Assembly (NCBI GenBank): GCA_003255025.1
Contig: QANY01005060.1
Span: forward strand, 372,001 to 436,000
DNA length: 64,000 bases
Source of the DNA: Datisca glomerata
Taxonomy: Eukaryota; Streptophyta; Magnoliopsida; Cucurbitales; Datiscaceae
Direction: 5' to 3'
Shown piece by piece: positions 13,301 to 24,035 of this stretch (positions within the stretch are counted from its first letter, which is position 1; the number at the start of each line of letters is the position of its first letter). The notes under the pieces are model-generated. The model made no database searches. It was not told the origin of the DNA and saw nothing but the letters and a program-made list of their open reading frames with translations. The position numbers and the translations under genes were made by a program.

Positions 13301-13722
13301 ATTTCCTTTTCCATAAAAGGAAGCAAAAGTTTCTCATTCATCTCATCTGTGACTTTCCATGAAACACATCAGGTTACTGCTTCAATCGCCCCTCCATCTG
13401 GAGCAGAGGAGGTAAAGATATCACAAAAGTAATTTTGAATCGATGAAACGATCCCCTCAATTGAATCATGCCACATTCGGTTTGAATCAAAAATTCATTG
13501 GATTAAGTTCTTTCTCCTTCTCTCCGAAGCCTTTTCATGGAACAACGCATTATTTTTATCCCCTTATTTCAGCCACTCCACCCTCGTATAGCCTTATATT
13601 TTAAATATAAGTCACTTTTTTCTTGAGCCATCCTAGAGAGACCGAGGTCAACTATATACTCATGTAGGCCTACGGCATCACGTGAGAAACAAAGTAAGCC
13701 AGATGATGGTGGCCTACACCAA
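10334..13722 (-). pseudogene. L1-type LINE ORF2 remnant (reverse transcriptase and RNase H)
   Basis: This is the second ORF of a plant non-LTR retrotransposon, which would copy its RNA into nicked chromosomal DNA. From high to low coordinate it shows a linker with EKASERRRK-like residues near 13520, then reverse transcriptase: a QNDFVKGRLI motif near 12900, an IIKLDKSKVYDRVE-like palm segment near 12780, [18 protein letters not shown] near 12610, and FFADDSLFF with the catalytic Asp pair near 12470. A C-terminal RT part (12191-11910) ends in RFWWG and SLGGMCF. A zinc-binding zf-RVT segment follows (CSFCGK, HALFFCP; 11384-11034), and finally an RNase H domain (11107-10334) with LNIDGA, LLAEAMALLEGL, ESDC and NELAHVLA. 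Frames change at least six times and the endonuclease half is not recognisable. Confidence 0.9.
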
Positions 13723-13731
13723 TAACTTGAA

Positions 13732-14120
13732 GAGAAAATTACACTTTGAATTCTCAAACAATGACACTTTAAATTTTAAAATATGATAGTTTAAATCTTA
13801 AATTATATGAAACTCATAATTTTAACCTTAAATGTAATTTTATCTACTGTAAATTAGTTTTTTAACAAAATGACGTCATTTTTCTATATGAGATAACGTC
13901 GTTATTAATTATGTTATCTCTAATAAATAAAATGACATTCTCTCATATAGGAAAAAATGATGTCGTTTTGTTAAAATAGTACAGTGCGGTAGACGAAGTT
14001 ATAAATTAGGGTTAAAATTATGAGTTTCAGATAGTTTAAAGTTTAAACTGTAGTGTTTTAAAGTTTAAGGTTTAAAGTGTTTATCAGTGATAGTTTGATG
14101 AGATAAAGTGTAACTTTCCC
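13732..14120. mobile_element. Mutator-type MITE with 9-bp target duplication
   Basis: The left end GAGAAAATTACACTTT is mirrored by AAAGTGTAACTTTCCC on the right. The flanks TAACTTGAA (13723-13731) and TAACTTCAA (14121-14129) form a 9-bp duplication with one mismatch. Inside, the arms continue as imperfect inverted repeats of TTTAAACTTTAAA-like sequence around a second inverted pair, ACAAAATGACGTCATTTTTC and GAAAAAATGATGTCGTTTTG. There is no coding capacity. A 9-bp duplication and a G-rich outer end fit MULE-derived MITEs. It lies at the upstream edge of the LINE remnant. Confidence 0.8.
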
Positions 14121-14129
14121 TAACTTCAA

Positions 14130-14899
14130 ATCATGTTTGTGCCTAAACCAGTTGGTAGGTATAGTCCAATGAGAAGAGTCTCCCACACTCTTTCAACACC
14201 AAGAATGGAATGTTGCAATGTGTATATTTTTTCTCCTTCTAAGATTACAACTCTCCACGGACATGTTAATCCTTCTACTGCAATTGTAATCTCTAGGTAG
14301 GAGTTAAGTTTGTTATGCACCAAGCTACTTATTTCTAGAGCTTCAGTAGTAGTTATCATTTTTCTCCACTACTACACGAGGCATCACATGTCTTAACGTT
14401 TCTTGCCTATGATTTGTCTTTTACTTAGGCCTTGTGAATAAATTGCCAACCTTTTGATCGCCTATTGTTTATTTTTTACTTCTGGTTCTGGTTTTCATTT
14501 TTTATTCAAACAGTTGGTCTCACCTTAATTATAAATGAGACACCCAATAAATAACCCCTACTGAATCATGAGAAGGTAGGAACTGTCATCCAAGCCACTG
14601 AGTATAACCGCACCCTTATCACCAGGTGATTGTACTCCCTCACCGGAATGTCCGCACCACCTCACTAGGATGCTCACAACCCACACTGGGTTGGCATGCA
14701 AGACACTACCTAAACCAGTAATCGTAATTAAAAAAACTGAGAATTATCATGCTTCACCATAAAAAGCATACACAATTAGAATTATCAATTCGTAGATTTT
14801 TCACTTCGGCACAAGTCGAAAAAACCTTGCTGAAAGTTTATGGTGCTACTTTCATGCTTCACTTTCCTAGAAGTTTAATTAGCCATCGACATCATTTTC
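14130..14899 (-). other. Unassigned remnant next to copia element 4
   Basis: The minus strand has one open frame at 14359-14126 (77 codons, MITTTEALEISSLVHNKLNS...) in which I recognise no domain. It may be worn LINE or copia sequence. The stretch 14560-14720 is unusually rich in CACC/CCTCAC words. No gene is claimed. Confidence 0.3.
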
Positions 14900-15589
14900 C
14901 ACTACACATCTTGTACCAACTGTGAAACCAGTACTCGTATGTAAGCGTAGACCCGCTAATAGAACACATCATTTATCCTTGCATCTTTAGTGGTCATGCC
15001 AGAGGATGGTAATGCCATTATCTGGTGAAATTACTTTCATCTCCCATAAAGATGACAGAAACACTATTAGCATCGTCTGTGGAGCAATCTACTGAACCAA
15101 CTCCTCTTTATGGGAATTTCTTTTAAGATGCCCAGGTTACACGCACCCTCAACATATAAGACTCCCCTTCATGTAATTATTCTTCAAGTTTTCTACCAGC
15201 GATATTGAGTTCTCAGGTGTAGAACTATTCCCACCACTCAGTCGTCTTTCCTCCAAAGGAGTTTACCAGTAACTTCTAAAAACAAATGTTCTCCTTCCCA
15301 TGAATTAAAATCGGTTTCATATGTTCAAAAGAAGGTGAACCTAGATAAGTCGTGAGGCCTTATCTTCATCGTCCATTTGAACTCCCTAAGCTTAAGTTTA
15401 GAGACGATCTCATTGAGAACACTTAAATGGTTTGAGATTGTTATACATCTGTCCATCAGTAGTGTGTGAAAATGCTCCTTCAAATGCATTTGGTTAAAGA
15501 TACCCTTCGTCTGGTATACCTCTTCGAGCTTCTCCCATATCCTTAGTTATCAACATTCCATGCACATTAGCAAGAACATTTTTAGCCAA
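14900..15589 (-). pseudogene. Copia element 4, downstream part of gag
   Basis: This continues the gag interrupted at 15589|23401. On the minus strand, with stops and frame changes, it reads LANVHGM, GVQMDDEDKASRLI near 15370, and a zinc-knuckle-like CV.PGHLKRNSH near 15130 in which the last Cys of CCHC has become Ser. Copia gag proteins carry a DDEDKALRLL-type helix and a CCHC knuckle in this order. The reading fades near the protease start, about 14,900. Neither pol nor a 3' LTR of element 4 was found to the left. Confidence 0.7.
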
Positions 15590-15914
15590 TGAAAGATTTA
15601 CTAAGCTTCTGTAAAGAAGAAGGTTTGAGAATCAAGAAGAGAGAAATAAGAAGATAACATAAATTGAGAAGTAGTTTGGCAGAATGTGATCTCAGCAATA
15701 GCTTAAGAATCACGAGCTCTTTTATATTTATACTACTCTAGATTACATTAGGTACCATGACAAGAGAACACCAATATAGTATAATTCATTAGGATAACTA
15801 TTTATAATCAGTTAAGAGTTGGTTAACTCTTAAACTATTTTAACAACACTTTGACAGTGGCTCGGGTTTTCCTTTAACCTTAAGGCTTCACTCAAAGCTT
15901 CACTTATCCTTACA
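15590..15914 (-). repeat. 3' LTR of copia element 2
   Basis: A 325-bp LTR beginning TGAAAGATT and ending CTTATCCTTACA on the plus strand. It matches 22722-23400 once the 350-bp MITE and its 8-bp duplication are removed from that copy (321 bp remain). At 15623 it contains GGTTTGAG only once, so it is the empty site for that MITE. Confidence 0.9.
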
Positions 15915-18900
15915 TCCCCCTTCAAGCTGAAAGGGGAGTTCCTCACTTACAGCTTGCCTTTTAAAGGAAGTGAATCTAGGTGTAGAAAGAACCTTAGTGA
16001 GAAAATTTGCTAACTGTTCAGCAAGGGAATGTATCTAATGTCTAGTTGCATGTATTGAACCTTCTCACGAACAATGTGAATATCCAACTCCATGTGTTTA
16101 GTTCTGCTGTGGAGAATTGGGTTAGAAGCAAAGGCTAGTGCACTGATATTATCACACCATAAGATAGGTGGCTAAACTAAGCTCAAAGACAACTCTAACA
16201 TAAGATTCTCGAACCATTGGATTTTAGAAGTTGCATTAGCCAAGGCCCTGTATTCAGCTTCAATGTGAATCTTGACACTATATGTTGCCTCTTAGATGAC
16301 CAAGACACCATATTATTACTTAAGTATATCAGATAAGCACTCGTGGACCTCTTTTCTCTAACATCACTTGCCTAGTCAGCATCTGAAAAGGCCTAGAAGC
16401 TTAGTGGTGAAGATGGTTCGATTACTAGACCTTCATATATGCTACCTTTCAGGTATCTGAACAACCTCTTGCATGCAGTCCAGTGTGTCTCAGTTGGAGC
16501 ACAAATAAACTGGCTATGTTTATTCACAATAAAATAAATGTTTGGCCAGTAAGAGACATATACTGCAGTGCTCCAATCGTGCTCATGTATAATGTAACAT
16601 CCTTCGTAGGTACCCCTTGAGTTAATTACAGTTGAATAGAAGTAATTGCAAGGGACAGAGCAGGTTTTGCTCCTTCCAATTTTGTTTCCTTAAGCAAGTC
16701 AATAAATACTTTGTTTGGGTGAGATACATACCATACTTTGTCTCTATGAATCTCATCCCATGGGAAGAAGTGTATGTGACCTAAATTCTTGAAGGGAAAA
16801 AGTTTTTTCATATACGAAGTTACTCTATGTATTAGTTTGGTAGCATTATCAGTGATTAGTATATCATAGACATAAAAAGTAGATAGATAACTTGTTGTCC
16901 AGACTGGTATATGAAGAAGGAAGTATCGGACTTTGCATTTCTGAATCCCCAGTGCAAGAGAGCCCCTCTAAGTCTGTCATACTAGGCCTTTGGTGCTTGT
17001 TTAAGGCCATAAATGGTCTTTTTCAATTTGCACACATGATTTGGTCTAAGAGGATCACTGAATCCCTCTGGTTTAGGCATGAAAACTGTCTCCTCCAATT
17101 TTTCATTCAAAAAAGTATTATGCACATCCTATTGTTTCACTTCATATCTAAATGATACTACAAGATGAAAAATCAGCCTCAGTGCGGTAGGCTTAATTAT
17201 TGGACAAAATGTCTCAGTAAAATCGATCTGTGGGGTTTGATGAAGACCTTTTCTACCAGTTTGGCTTTGTACCTCATAATGCTTCCATCTGGATTCAATT
17301 TTAGCTTATAAACCCATTTATTCCCTACTAAAGGAATTTCAGGGGAGTATGGTACTAAATCCCAGGTATTGTTTCTTATAAGAGTAGTGAACTCTTCAAA
17401 CATTGTTTACTTCCATATGCAATTGTTTATGGCTTGTTTAGTGGATATTGGTTTAGCAGGTAAATGAGCAGAAAGAGGATGTTTGGAGGTTATAAGTACT
17501 TTTGGTTTACTAATACCACTTTTGGACCTAGTTTTCATAGGGTGAGTAGATTTGACAGTTTGTATTTGAGTTGGAAGTGGTACAATGGCTGCAGATGCAG
17601 GTCTAGAAACAAAAATCGGTAAATCAATGACAAAGTTTTCTAATTTGGAGGGAAAATCTGGAAAATTGTTAACATAAATAAACTGACTGAAAATTTGAAT
17701 GAGTAGGAAAGTTACCTGATTCTGATTGATTTGATGTAGAGGCTTTAAGGCTGGGAGTACTTTCTTGCAAGTGATTATCTGAAACATTTTCACCGATATG
17801 ATTATTTTGTGTTTCAAAATTCACTGATATAAAACTGTTTGGTTGAATAATAGGAGAGGATAATGTGGACACAAAACCAGGCATATTAGATGCAGAATTA
17901 AAAGAATTCTCAGGTTTAGACTTGTAAGTAGCAAAATGAGTTATAAAGGGAAAGCATGACTCATGAAAGTTGACATTTCTAGCTATATACACCCTGCCAG
18001 AAGGATGTAAGCACTTGTAGCCTTTATGTTCAAAGGAATAGCTAATAAAAAGACATAAGTCTGAATAAAAATCTACCTTATGTGAATTATATTGTCTAAG
18101 GTAAGGAAAACATGCACATCCAAAGGTCTTAAAAGCCTTATAATCAAGTACTTTGTGAAATAATTTTTGAAATGGAGAGATGTTGTTTAGTATAGGTGTT
18201 GGCAATTTTTTTATTATGAAAGAAGCTGTTGAAATACCTTCCCACCAAAAACTAATTGGTAAGGATGTTGTTTAGTATAGGTGTTGGCAATTTGTTTATT
18301 ATGAAAGAAGCTGTTGAAATACCTTCCCACCAAAAACTAATTGGTAAGGCAGCTTGAGGAAGAAGGCTTAATCTTACTTCAACCAAGTGTCTATGTTTTT
18401 TTTTTCACATTTTCGTTTACTGGTATGAATGGGGGCAGGGATGCTTAAAATGGATCCCATGTTTTTGCAAGAAATGAGTAAAAGATATATATTCACCCCG
18501 CAGACTGATTGTAAAACCTTGATGGATCTATCAAATTATTTCTCAACAAAAGCCTTAAAAATAGTAAAAGCATGTAAAGCTTCATATTTGAATTTAAGAG
18601 GATAAACCCAAGAGTGCCTGATATGATCATCTAGAAAACAAATATAATATATGTAACCTTCTCTGGATAATGTAGGTGAAGGACCCAAAAGGTCTATATA
18701 AATCACTTTCAAAGGTTTGATTTGTCTTAACTTAAGAGTTTTTGTAAGTATGTTATGTGGATGATGTCCTAGCCTTTGATGCCATCTATTTGACCAGTTC
18801 AAATCATTTAAATTGCATTTAATAGAATTACATTCAGACTTAGAAAATTGAATTTATCAGTATGAGTAATAGGAGCAGATATGTAAGAAACATCATATCT

Positions 18901-19965
18901 GTTATTCATATTGTTTTTGCCAAAATTTGGCTTACAATAGTATTTGAAACCAGAAGAACAAGTATTGACATTAGTCAAGAACACAGAATTGTTATGATTA
19001 TCAAAAAGAGACATGTTATTATAATTTTTACAGTCTAAACTAAAAATAGGTAAAATTGTCTTTACACAACAATTTAGAGCAGCATGAGACTTAGCACTTG
19101 GATAAGTCACGAGGTATAGGCCATCTTGGAGAATCCCTTGTAAATGAAGTGCTCATGAGGCTTTGTCCTTTATAAAACAATAGTTAGAATGGAACTCAAC
19201 AAACACATTGTTATCAGTAGTCAGTTTAGATATACTAAAAATGTTTCTTTTAATGTCAGGTACACTTAGTATAGATTTTAGTTTTAATGGGAAGAGAAGG
19301 AAGCAATGTATAACCACTATGAGAAATAGTGAGAAGATTACCATTTCCTATTGCCAGCTTCTCCAAATAATATTGTGCCAAGCTTAAATTGTTGAGATCA
19401 TATGTGACATGATTGGTAGCAGCAATGTCTACATATCAAGCACGATCAATAACTGAGTCAGGTGAAGCAATAAAGGCTGAAGGTGAAGCAATATATGCCG
19501 AGGGGTTTGACTGTTGAGCTAAGAAATTTGATTTTAGTTATTGGAGTTCCCTTGTTGACCCCAAGAACTCTAATTTTGAGAGTGATTGTGATTGTTCCTT
19601 TAATACCTAAAGTAGCAAACATTAGCAGTGTTCCCTGATTTACTAGAATCCTGTAAAATTACTCTTCCACCTCCGCCTTCCTACCACCTCTTCTTCCTTG
19701 GAAACCCCCTCTGAACTAATGAGAAGGTGAATACCATGTATTCTGTTGGAATCTCCCTGAGTTCGTGTTAAAATAACTTTGTCCTCCATTAAAGAATTTC
19801 CTATTTCCTTCACTTAAAACTATGTTGGCACTCATTTTGATTACATTTTAATTCATAGTTATTCCTAGTCTACTCTCACGACACATGAAGAGGGTTTGCA
19901 TCTCCTCCATCGAAATCTCATCTTACCTAGATGTAATGTTGACCACAACAGGGTCAATTCTGGCC
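15915..19965 (-). pseudogene. Element 2, downstream pol copy (gag C-part to RNase H)
   Basis: Broken copia polyprotein read from 19965 downwards. It starts in gag (VVVNITSR.DEISMEEMQTLF), then a glycine/arginine-rich gag end (FQGRRGGR) near 19690 and the pre-integrase and integrase start (NWSNRWHQRLGHHPHN; 18802-18536). Next come the integrase C-part with HKVLDYKAFKTFGCACFPYLR (18205-17669), the start of RT with NKWVYKLKLNPDG (17403-17197), a further RT part (16811-16626) and RNase H (SNPILH.RTKHMELDIH) near 16080-16130. Reverse transcriptase and integrase would together make and insert DNA copies in the nucleus. Stops and frameshifts rule out a functional product. About 2.2 kb of it are repeated at 19966-22185. 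Confidence 0.85.
18181..18350 (-). repeat. 85-bp tandem duplication inside integrase
   Basis: An 85-bp unit starting TGTTGTTTAGTATAGGTGTT occurs twice head to tail (18181-18265 and 18266-18350) with one substitution. The other pol copy of the same element has this segment once (about 21974-22058), so the duplication arose after the two copies formed. It shifts the integrase frame. Confidence 0.9.
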
Positions 19966-22185
19966 CGAACAAAGTGAATATCCAACTACACGTGTTTAGT
20001 TCTGTTGTGGAGAACTGGGTTAGAAGCTAAGTCTAGTGCACTGATATTATCACACCATAAGATAGGTGGCTAAACCAAGTTCAAAGATAGGTCTAACATA
20101 AGATTCTCGAACCATTATATTTCAGAAGTTGCATTAGCCAAGGTCCTGTATTCAGCTTCAATGTTGAATCTTAACAATATATATTGCCTCTTAGATGACC
20201 AAGACACCGTATATCAGATAAACACTTGTGGACCTCTTATCTCTAACATCACCTGCCCAGCCAGCATCTGAAAAGGCCTGGAAGCTTAGTGGTGAAGATG
20301 GTTTGATTACTAGACCTTCATATATGCTACCTTTCAGGTATCTTAACAACCTCTTGCATGCAGTCCAATGTGTCTCAGTTGGAGCATGAATGAATTGGCT
20401 ATGTTTATTCACAATAAAATAAATGTTTGGCCTGTAAGAGATAAATAATGTAGTGCTCCAATCGTGCTCATGTATAATGTAACATCCTTCGTAGGTACCC
20501 CTTGAGTTAATTACAGTTGAATTGAAGTAATGGCAGGGGACAGAGCAGGTTTTGCTCCTTCCAATTTTATTTCCTTAAGCAAGTCAATAAATACTTTGTT
20601 TGGGTGAGATACATACCAGGCTTTGTCTCTATGAATCTCAACCCCTGGGAAGAAGTGTATGTGACTCAAATCCTTGAAGGGAAACAGTTTTTTTTCATAT
20701 ATGAAGTTACTCAATGAATTAGTTTGGGAGCAATATCAGTGATTCGTATATCATCTACATAAATAAGTAGATAGATAACTTGTTGTCCATACTGGTATAT
20801 GAAGAAGGAAGTATCAGACTTTGCATTTCTGAATCCCCAGTGCAAGAGAGCCCCTCTAAGTCTGTCATACCAGGCCTTTGATGCTTGTTTAAGGCCATAA
20901 ATGATCTTTTTCAATTTGCACACATGATTTGGTCTAACAGGATCACTGAATCCCTCTGATTTAGGCATGAAAACTGTCTCCTTCAAATTTTTCATTCAAA
21001 AAAGCTTTGTGCACATACTATTGTTTCACTTCATATCTAAATGATACTATAAGATGAAGAATCACCCTCACTATGGTAGGCTTAATTACTGGACTAAATG
21101 TCTCAGTAAAATCGATCCCTGAGGTTTGATGAAACCCATTTGCTACCAGTTTGGCTTTGTGCCTCATAATGCTTCCATCTGGATTCAATTTTAGCTTATA
21201 AACCCATTTATTCCCTACTAAAGGCATTTTCTTCCACATGCGATTATTTATGGCCTGTTTACTGGATGTTGGTTGAGCAAATAAATGAGCATATGTAAGA
21301 GGATGTTTGGAGGTTATAAGTACTTTTGGCTTACTAATACCACTTTTGGACCTAGTTTTCATAGGGTGAGTAGATTTGATTGTTTGTATTTGAGTTGGAA
21401 GTGGTACAATGGCTGCAAATGCAGGTCTAAAAACAAAAATCGGTGAATCAATGACAAGGTTTTCTAAAGTGGAGGGAAAATCTAGAAGAGTGTTAACACA
21501 AATAAACTGATTGAAAAAATTTGAATGAGTAGGAAACTTACCTTATTCAGACTAGTTTGATGTAGAGGCTTCAAGGCTGGGAGTACTTTCTTGCAAGTGA
21601 TACTCTGAAAGATTGTCACTGATATGATTATTTTGGTTGAATAATAGGAGAGGATAATGTGGACACAAAACCAGGCATATTAGATGCAGAATTAAAAGAA
21701 TTCTCAGGTTTAGACTTGGAAGTAGCAAAATGAATTATAAAGGGAAAGCATGACTCGTGAAAGTTGACATTTCTAGCTATATACACCCTGCCAGAAGCAT
21801 GTAAGCACTTGTAGCCTTTATGTTCATAGGAATAGCTAATAAAAAGATATAAGTCCGAATAAAAAACTACCTTATGTGGATTATATTGCCTAAGGTAAGG
21901 AAAACATGCACATATAAAGGTCTTAAAAGCCTTATAATCAAGTACTTTATGAAACAATTTCTGAAATGGAGAGATGTTGTTTTGTATAGGTGTTTGCCAT
22001 CTGTTTATTATGAAAGAAGCTGTTGAATACCTTCCCACCAAAAACTAATTGGTAAAGCAGCTTGAGGAAGAAGGGTTAATCATACTTCAACCAAGTGTCT
22101 ATGTTTTCTTTCCACATTTCCATTTTACTGGCATGACTTGGGGCAGGGATGCTTAAAGTGGATCCAATGTTTTTACAAGAAATGA
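19966..22185 (-). pseudogene. Element 2, upstream pol copy (integrase C-part, RT, RNase H)
   Basis: A near-identical second copy of the integrase-to-RNase H region. It begins abruptly at 22185, where gag sequence joins integrase, and shows KVLDYKAFKTFICACFPYLR (22041-21628), RT start with NKWVYKLKLNPDG and TSGIDFTETFSPV (21362-21018), RT palm with YGLKQASKAWYDRLRGAL and LLIYVDDI (20995-20711), and RNase H with CKRLLRYLKGS and FSDAGWAGD (20412-20191). It ends near 19965 in the TKHVELDIHFVRA motif, after which gag sequence of the downstream copy follows. It is broken by stops, though longer frames survive here than in the other copy. Confidence 0.85.
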
Positions 22186-22710
22186 GTCCATTCATAATAT
22201 AAATCATCATATCTTCATCGTTGAAAGGTTGTCCAGATGCTCCCAAAGAGTCAGCAATTCTTTTTAATTTCTCACAATACTTTGATATTGAAAACTTACC
22301 TTTTGGTGTGTTTTGCAGTGAATTTCTTCAACTGCATCAGCTTAGCCTTTGATTGGCAATCAAAGCTTTTCTCGAGTGAACTTCAGACTTCTGCAGAGGA
22401 TTGATATTGAGCCATTGTTCCTAAGACTCCCTCTATCATGGAGGACCTCGACCAACTCAAGAACAGTTGGTCATTTCTAATCCAGGTGATGTACTCTAGA
22501 TTGATATTGCCATCATTTTTCTTCTTACGTGGCTTTGATGTTGTTCCAAGAACAATGTCTTCAAGTACATGCTCGATCATTGAGGCATTGCTTGTGATTT
22601 CCAAATCACATAGTTATATCTGTCAAGTTTGACATAAAGAGAGATATCAAGTGTGTTGATGAACACATTACTCGCAGATGAGCTTGCTGAGTCATTTTCT
22701 TCACAAGTGG
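22186..22710 (-). pseudogene. Element 2, N-terminal gag fragment
   Basis: After the primer-binding site the minus strand encodes a copia gag N-part. The frame 22604-22383 includes KPRKKKNDGNINLEYITWIRND-like residues (shown in part), matching the usual W.R.DQL start of copia gag. A later segment reads FNDEDMMIYIMNGL up to about 22190. There the sequence jumps directly into integrase, so the gag C-part, protease and integrase core are missing at this place. Confidence 0.75.
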
Positions 22711-22721
22711 CTATGATGCCA

Positions 22722-23400
22722 TGAAAGATTAACTAAGCTTCTATAAAGAAGAAGGTTTGAGTAGGGGTGAAAATTATTTTACCAAACTGAATCGTACCCA
22801 AGTTTTGGTTCTTTATATGTGTTCGGTTCGAAAAAATGAAAGAACGTAGTTTCGGTTTGGTTTGAAATTTTGGTGGTTTTTGAACTGAACCGAACCGAAC
22901 CAAAATATTAAATTCATATTTTTTTTATATATAATTTCATAACAAATCGAATCGAAGTAAAACATTTATTTTATATTATTTTTTCAGTAATATCTTTTAA
23001 AAAATATTTTTTTGTTAATAAAACCGAACCAAATAACCGAAAACCTGAACCGAAATCCATGGTTCAGTTTTTCACCAAAAATCTAATTGAATCAAACCGT
23101 GAACACACCTAGGTTTGAGAATCAAGAAGAGAGGAAGAAGAAGATAACATAAATTGAGAAGTAGTTTGGCAGATTGTTATCTTAGCAGTAGCTTGAGAAT
23201 CATGAGCTCTTTTCTATTTATATTACTCTAGATTGCATTATGTACCATGATAAGAGAACACCAATACAGTATAATTCCTTAGGATAACTAATTACAATTA
23301 GTTAAGAGTTGGTTAGCTCTCTGTTTTGACAACACTTTGACAGTGGCTCAGGTTTTCCTTTAAACTCAAGGCTTCACTCAAAGCTTCACTTATCCTTACA
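22722..23400 (-). repeat. 5' LTR of copia element 2, carrying a MITE
   Basis: This LTR begins TGAAAGATT and ends CTTATCCTTACA, like the copy at 15590-15914, but is interrupted at GGTTTGAG by a 350-bp MITE. The LTR would hold the promoter and polyadenylation signals of the element. The insert lies between its two halves (22722-22761 and 23112-23400). Confidence 0.9.
22762..23111. mobile_element. hAT-type MITE inserted in the element 2 LTR
   Basis: Starts TAGGGGTGAAAAT, ends GAACACACCTA and is flanked by a perfect 8-bp duplication GGTTTGAG (22754-22761 and 23112-23119). The sister LTR shows the uninterrupted site at 15623-15630, so the insertion is proved by a paralogous empty site. The interior has CGGTTCGGTTTGG-like words in both directions, as in the MITE at 7307-7719, and no open frame of note. 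Confidence 0.95.
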
Positions 23401-23690
23401 GCCAAGCACAAGCAAATTGTATTAGCTGCTCTCAGATCCATATCCTATCAATCTTCGTTGAGGATGTTGAATCTAGTTCTATCTGAAGTTTTATTATAAT
23501 TAGAGGTAGGTTTACCTCTTAAAGCTTCGTGTGCCCCAGATTGGATCATTATATCCTTGATTTTATCTGCCACAAGACAAAGTTCATGCTCTCATCAAAA
23601 TTTTGGATCCCAAAATTCAATAACTACATTTCTGCTTTAAGTGAATAACGCTAACAGAAATCTTCAACCTTAAGCTTTGATACCACTTAT
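23401..23690 (-). pseudogene. Copia element 4, upstream part of gag and primer site
   Basis: Just below 23691 the minus strand has TGGTATCAAAGC, a plant primer-binding site, and then a worn gag start: FDESMNFVLWQIK, IMIQSGAHEALRGK and DLRAANTICLCLAK, in two frames with stops. These match the W..K....L...G helices and LCL(S/A)..VL segment of copia gag. The frame is cut at 23401 by element 2 and resumes at 15589 (LANVHG). Confidence 0.75.
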
Positions 23691-24035
23691 TAAGAAACAC
23701 TACAACAAATATGAGATTGTACAACTTTTAACTACAGGGTTCGTTGTCTACTTCTGTAAAATAAGCAAAACAAAAAGAGTTTACATGAACCCTTTAAAAA
23801 AAATAACCTGTTAAATTCCTAAAAAAAATGTGGGACTTAAAAGTATGAAAAGAGGTACTACATTTTAAACTAAATGAAAAACCATAATCGAAATAACATA
23901 AAAAAGCACACTTAATTAACATGTACATGATATCAAAATATTATACATGCATAAAAATTAATGAACTTAAACGTGAGAGGAAAATGACCAGAATGCCTCT
24001 AACCTTAAGGTAAGCCGAACAGTAGGGGTGTTACA
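23691..24035 (-). repeat. Probable 5' LTR of copia element 4
   Basis: The segment lies between the primer site of element 4 and the RNase H end of element 3. On the minus strand it starts TGTAACACCCCTACTG and ends just before the primer site as ...CTTAATA, where a terminal CA seems mutated. The next bases on the plus strand, TCCTT (24036-24040), would be one half of the target duplication. No second LTR was found, so this rests on position and end motifs. Confidence 0.6.

Larger units (their letters stand above)
15590..23400 (-). mobile_element. Copia element 2: LTR retrotransposon with internal pol duplication
   Basis: A minus-strand LTR retrotransposon whose limits are fixed by a perfect 5-bp target duplication, GCCAA (15585-15589 and 23401-23405), and by LTRs ending in TG...CA (15590-15914 and 22722-23400). 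On the coding strand, just inside the 5' LTR, lies TGGCATCATAGCC, a variant of the plant primer site matching initiator tRNA-Met (TGGTATCAGAGCC). A purine tract GAAGGGGGA precedes the 3' LTR. The interior is not canonical. From 5' to 3' it reads gag N-part, integrase C-part, RT, RNase H, then gag C-part, protease, integrase, RT and RNase H again. It is inserted in the gag of element 4. Confidence 0.9.

Noticed and set aside
23698..23712. CACTACAACAAA as a CACTA terminus
   Set aside because: It lies at the start of the LTR of copia element 4, no inverted partner with a 3-bp duplication was found, and the LTR explains it.
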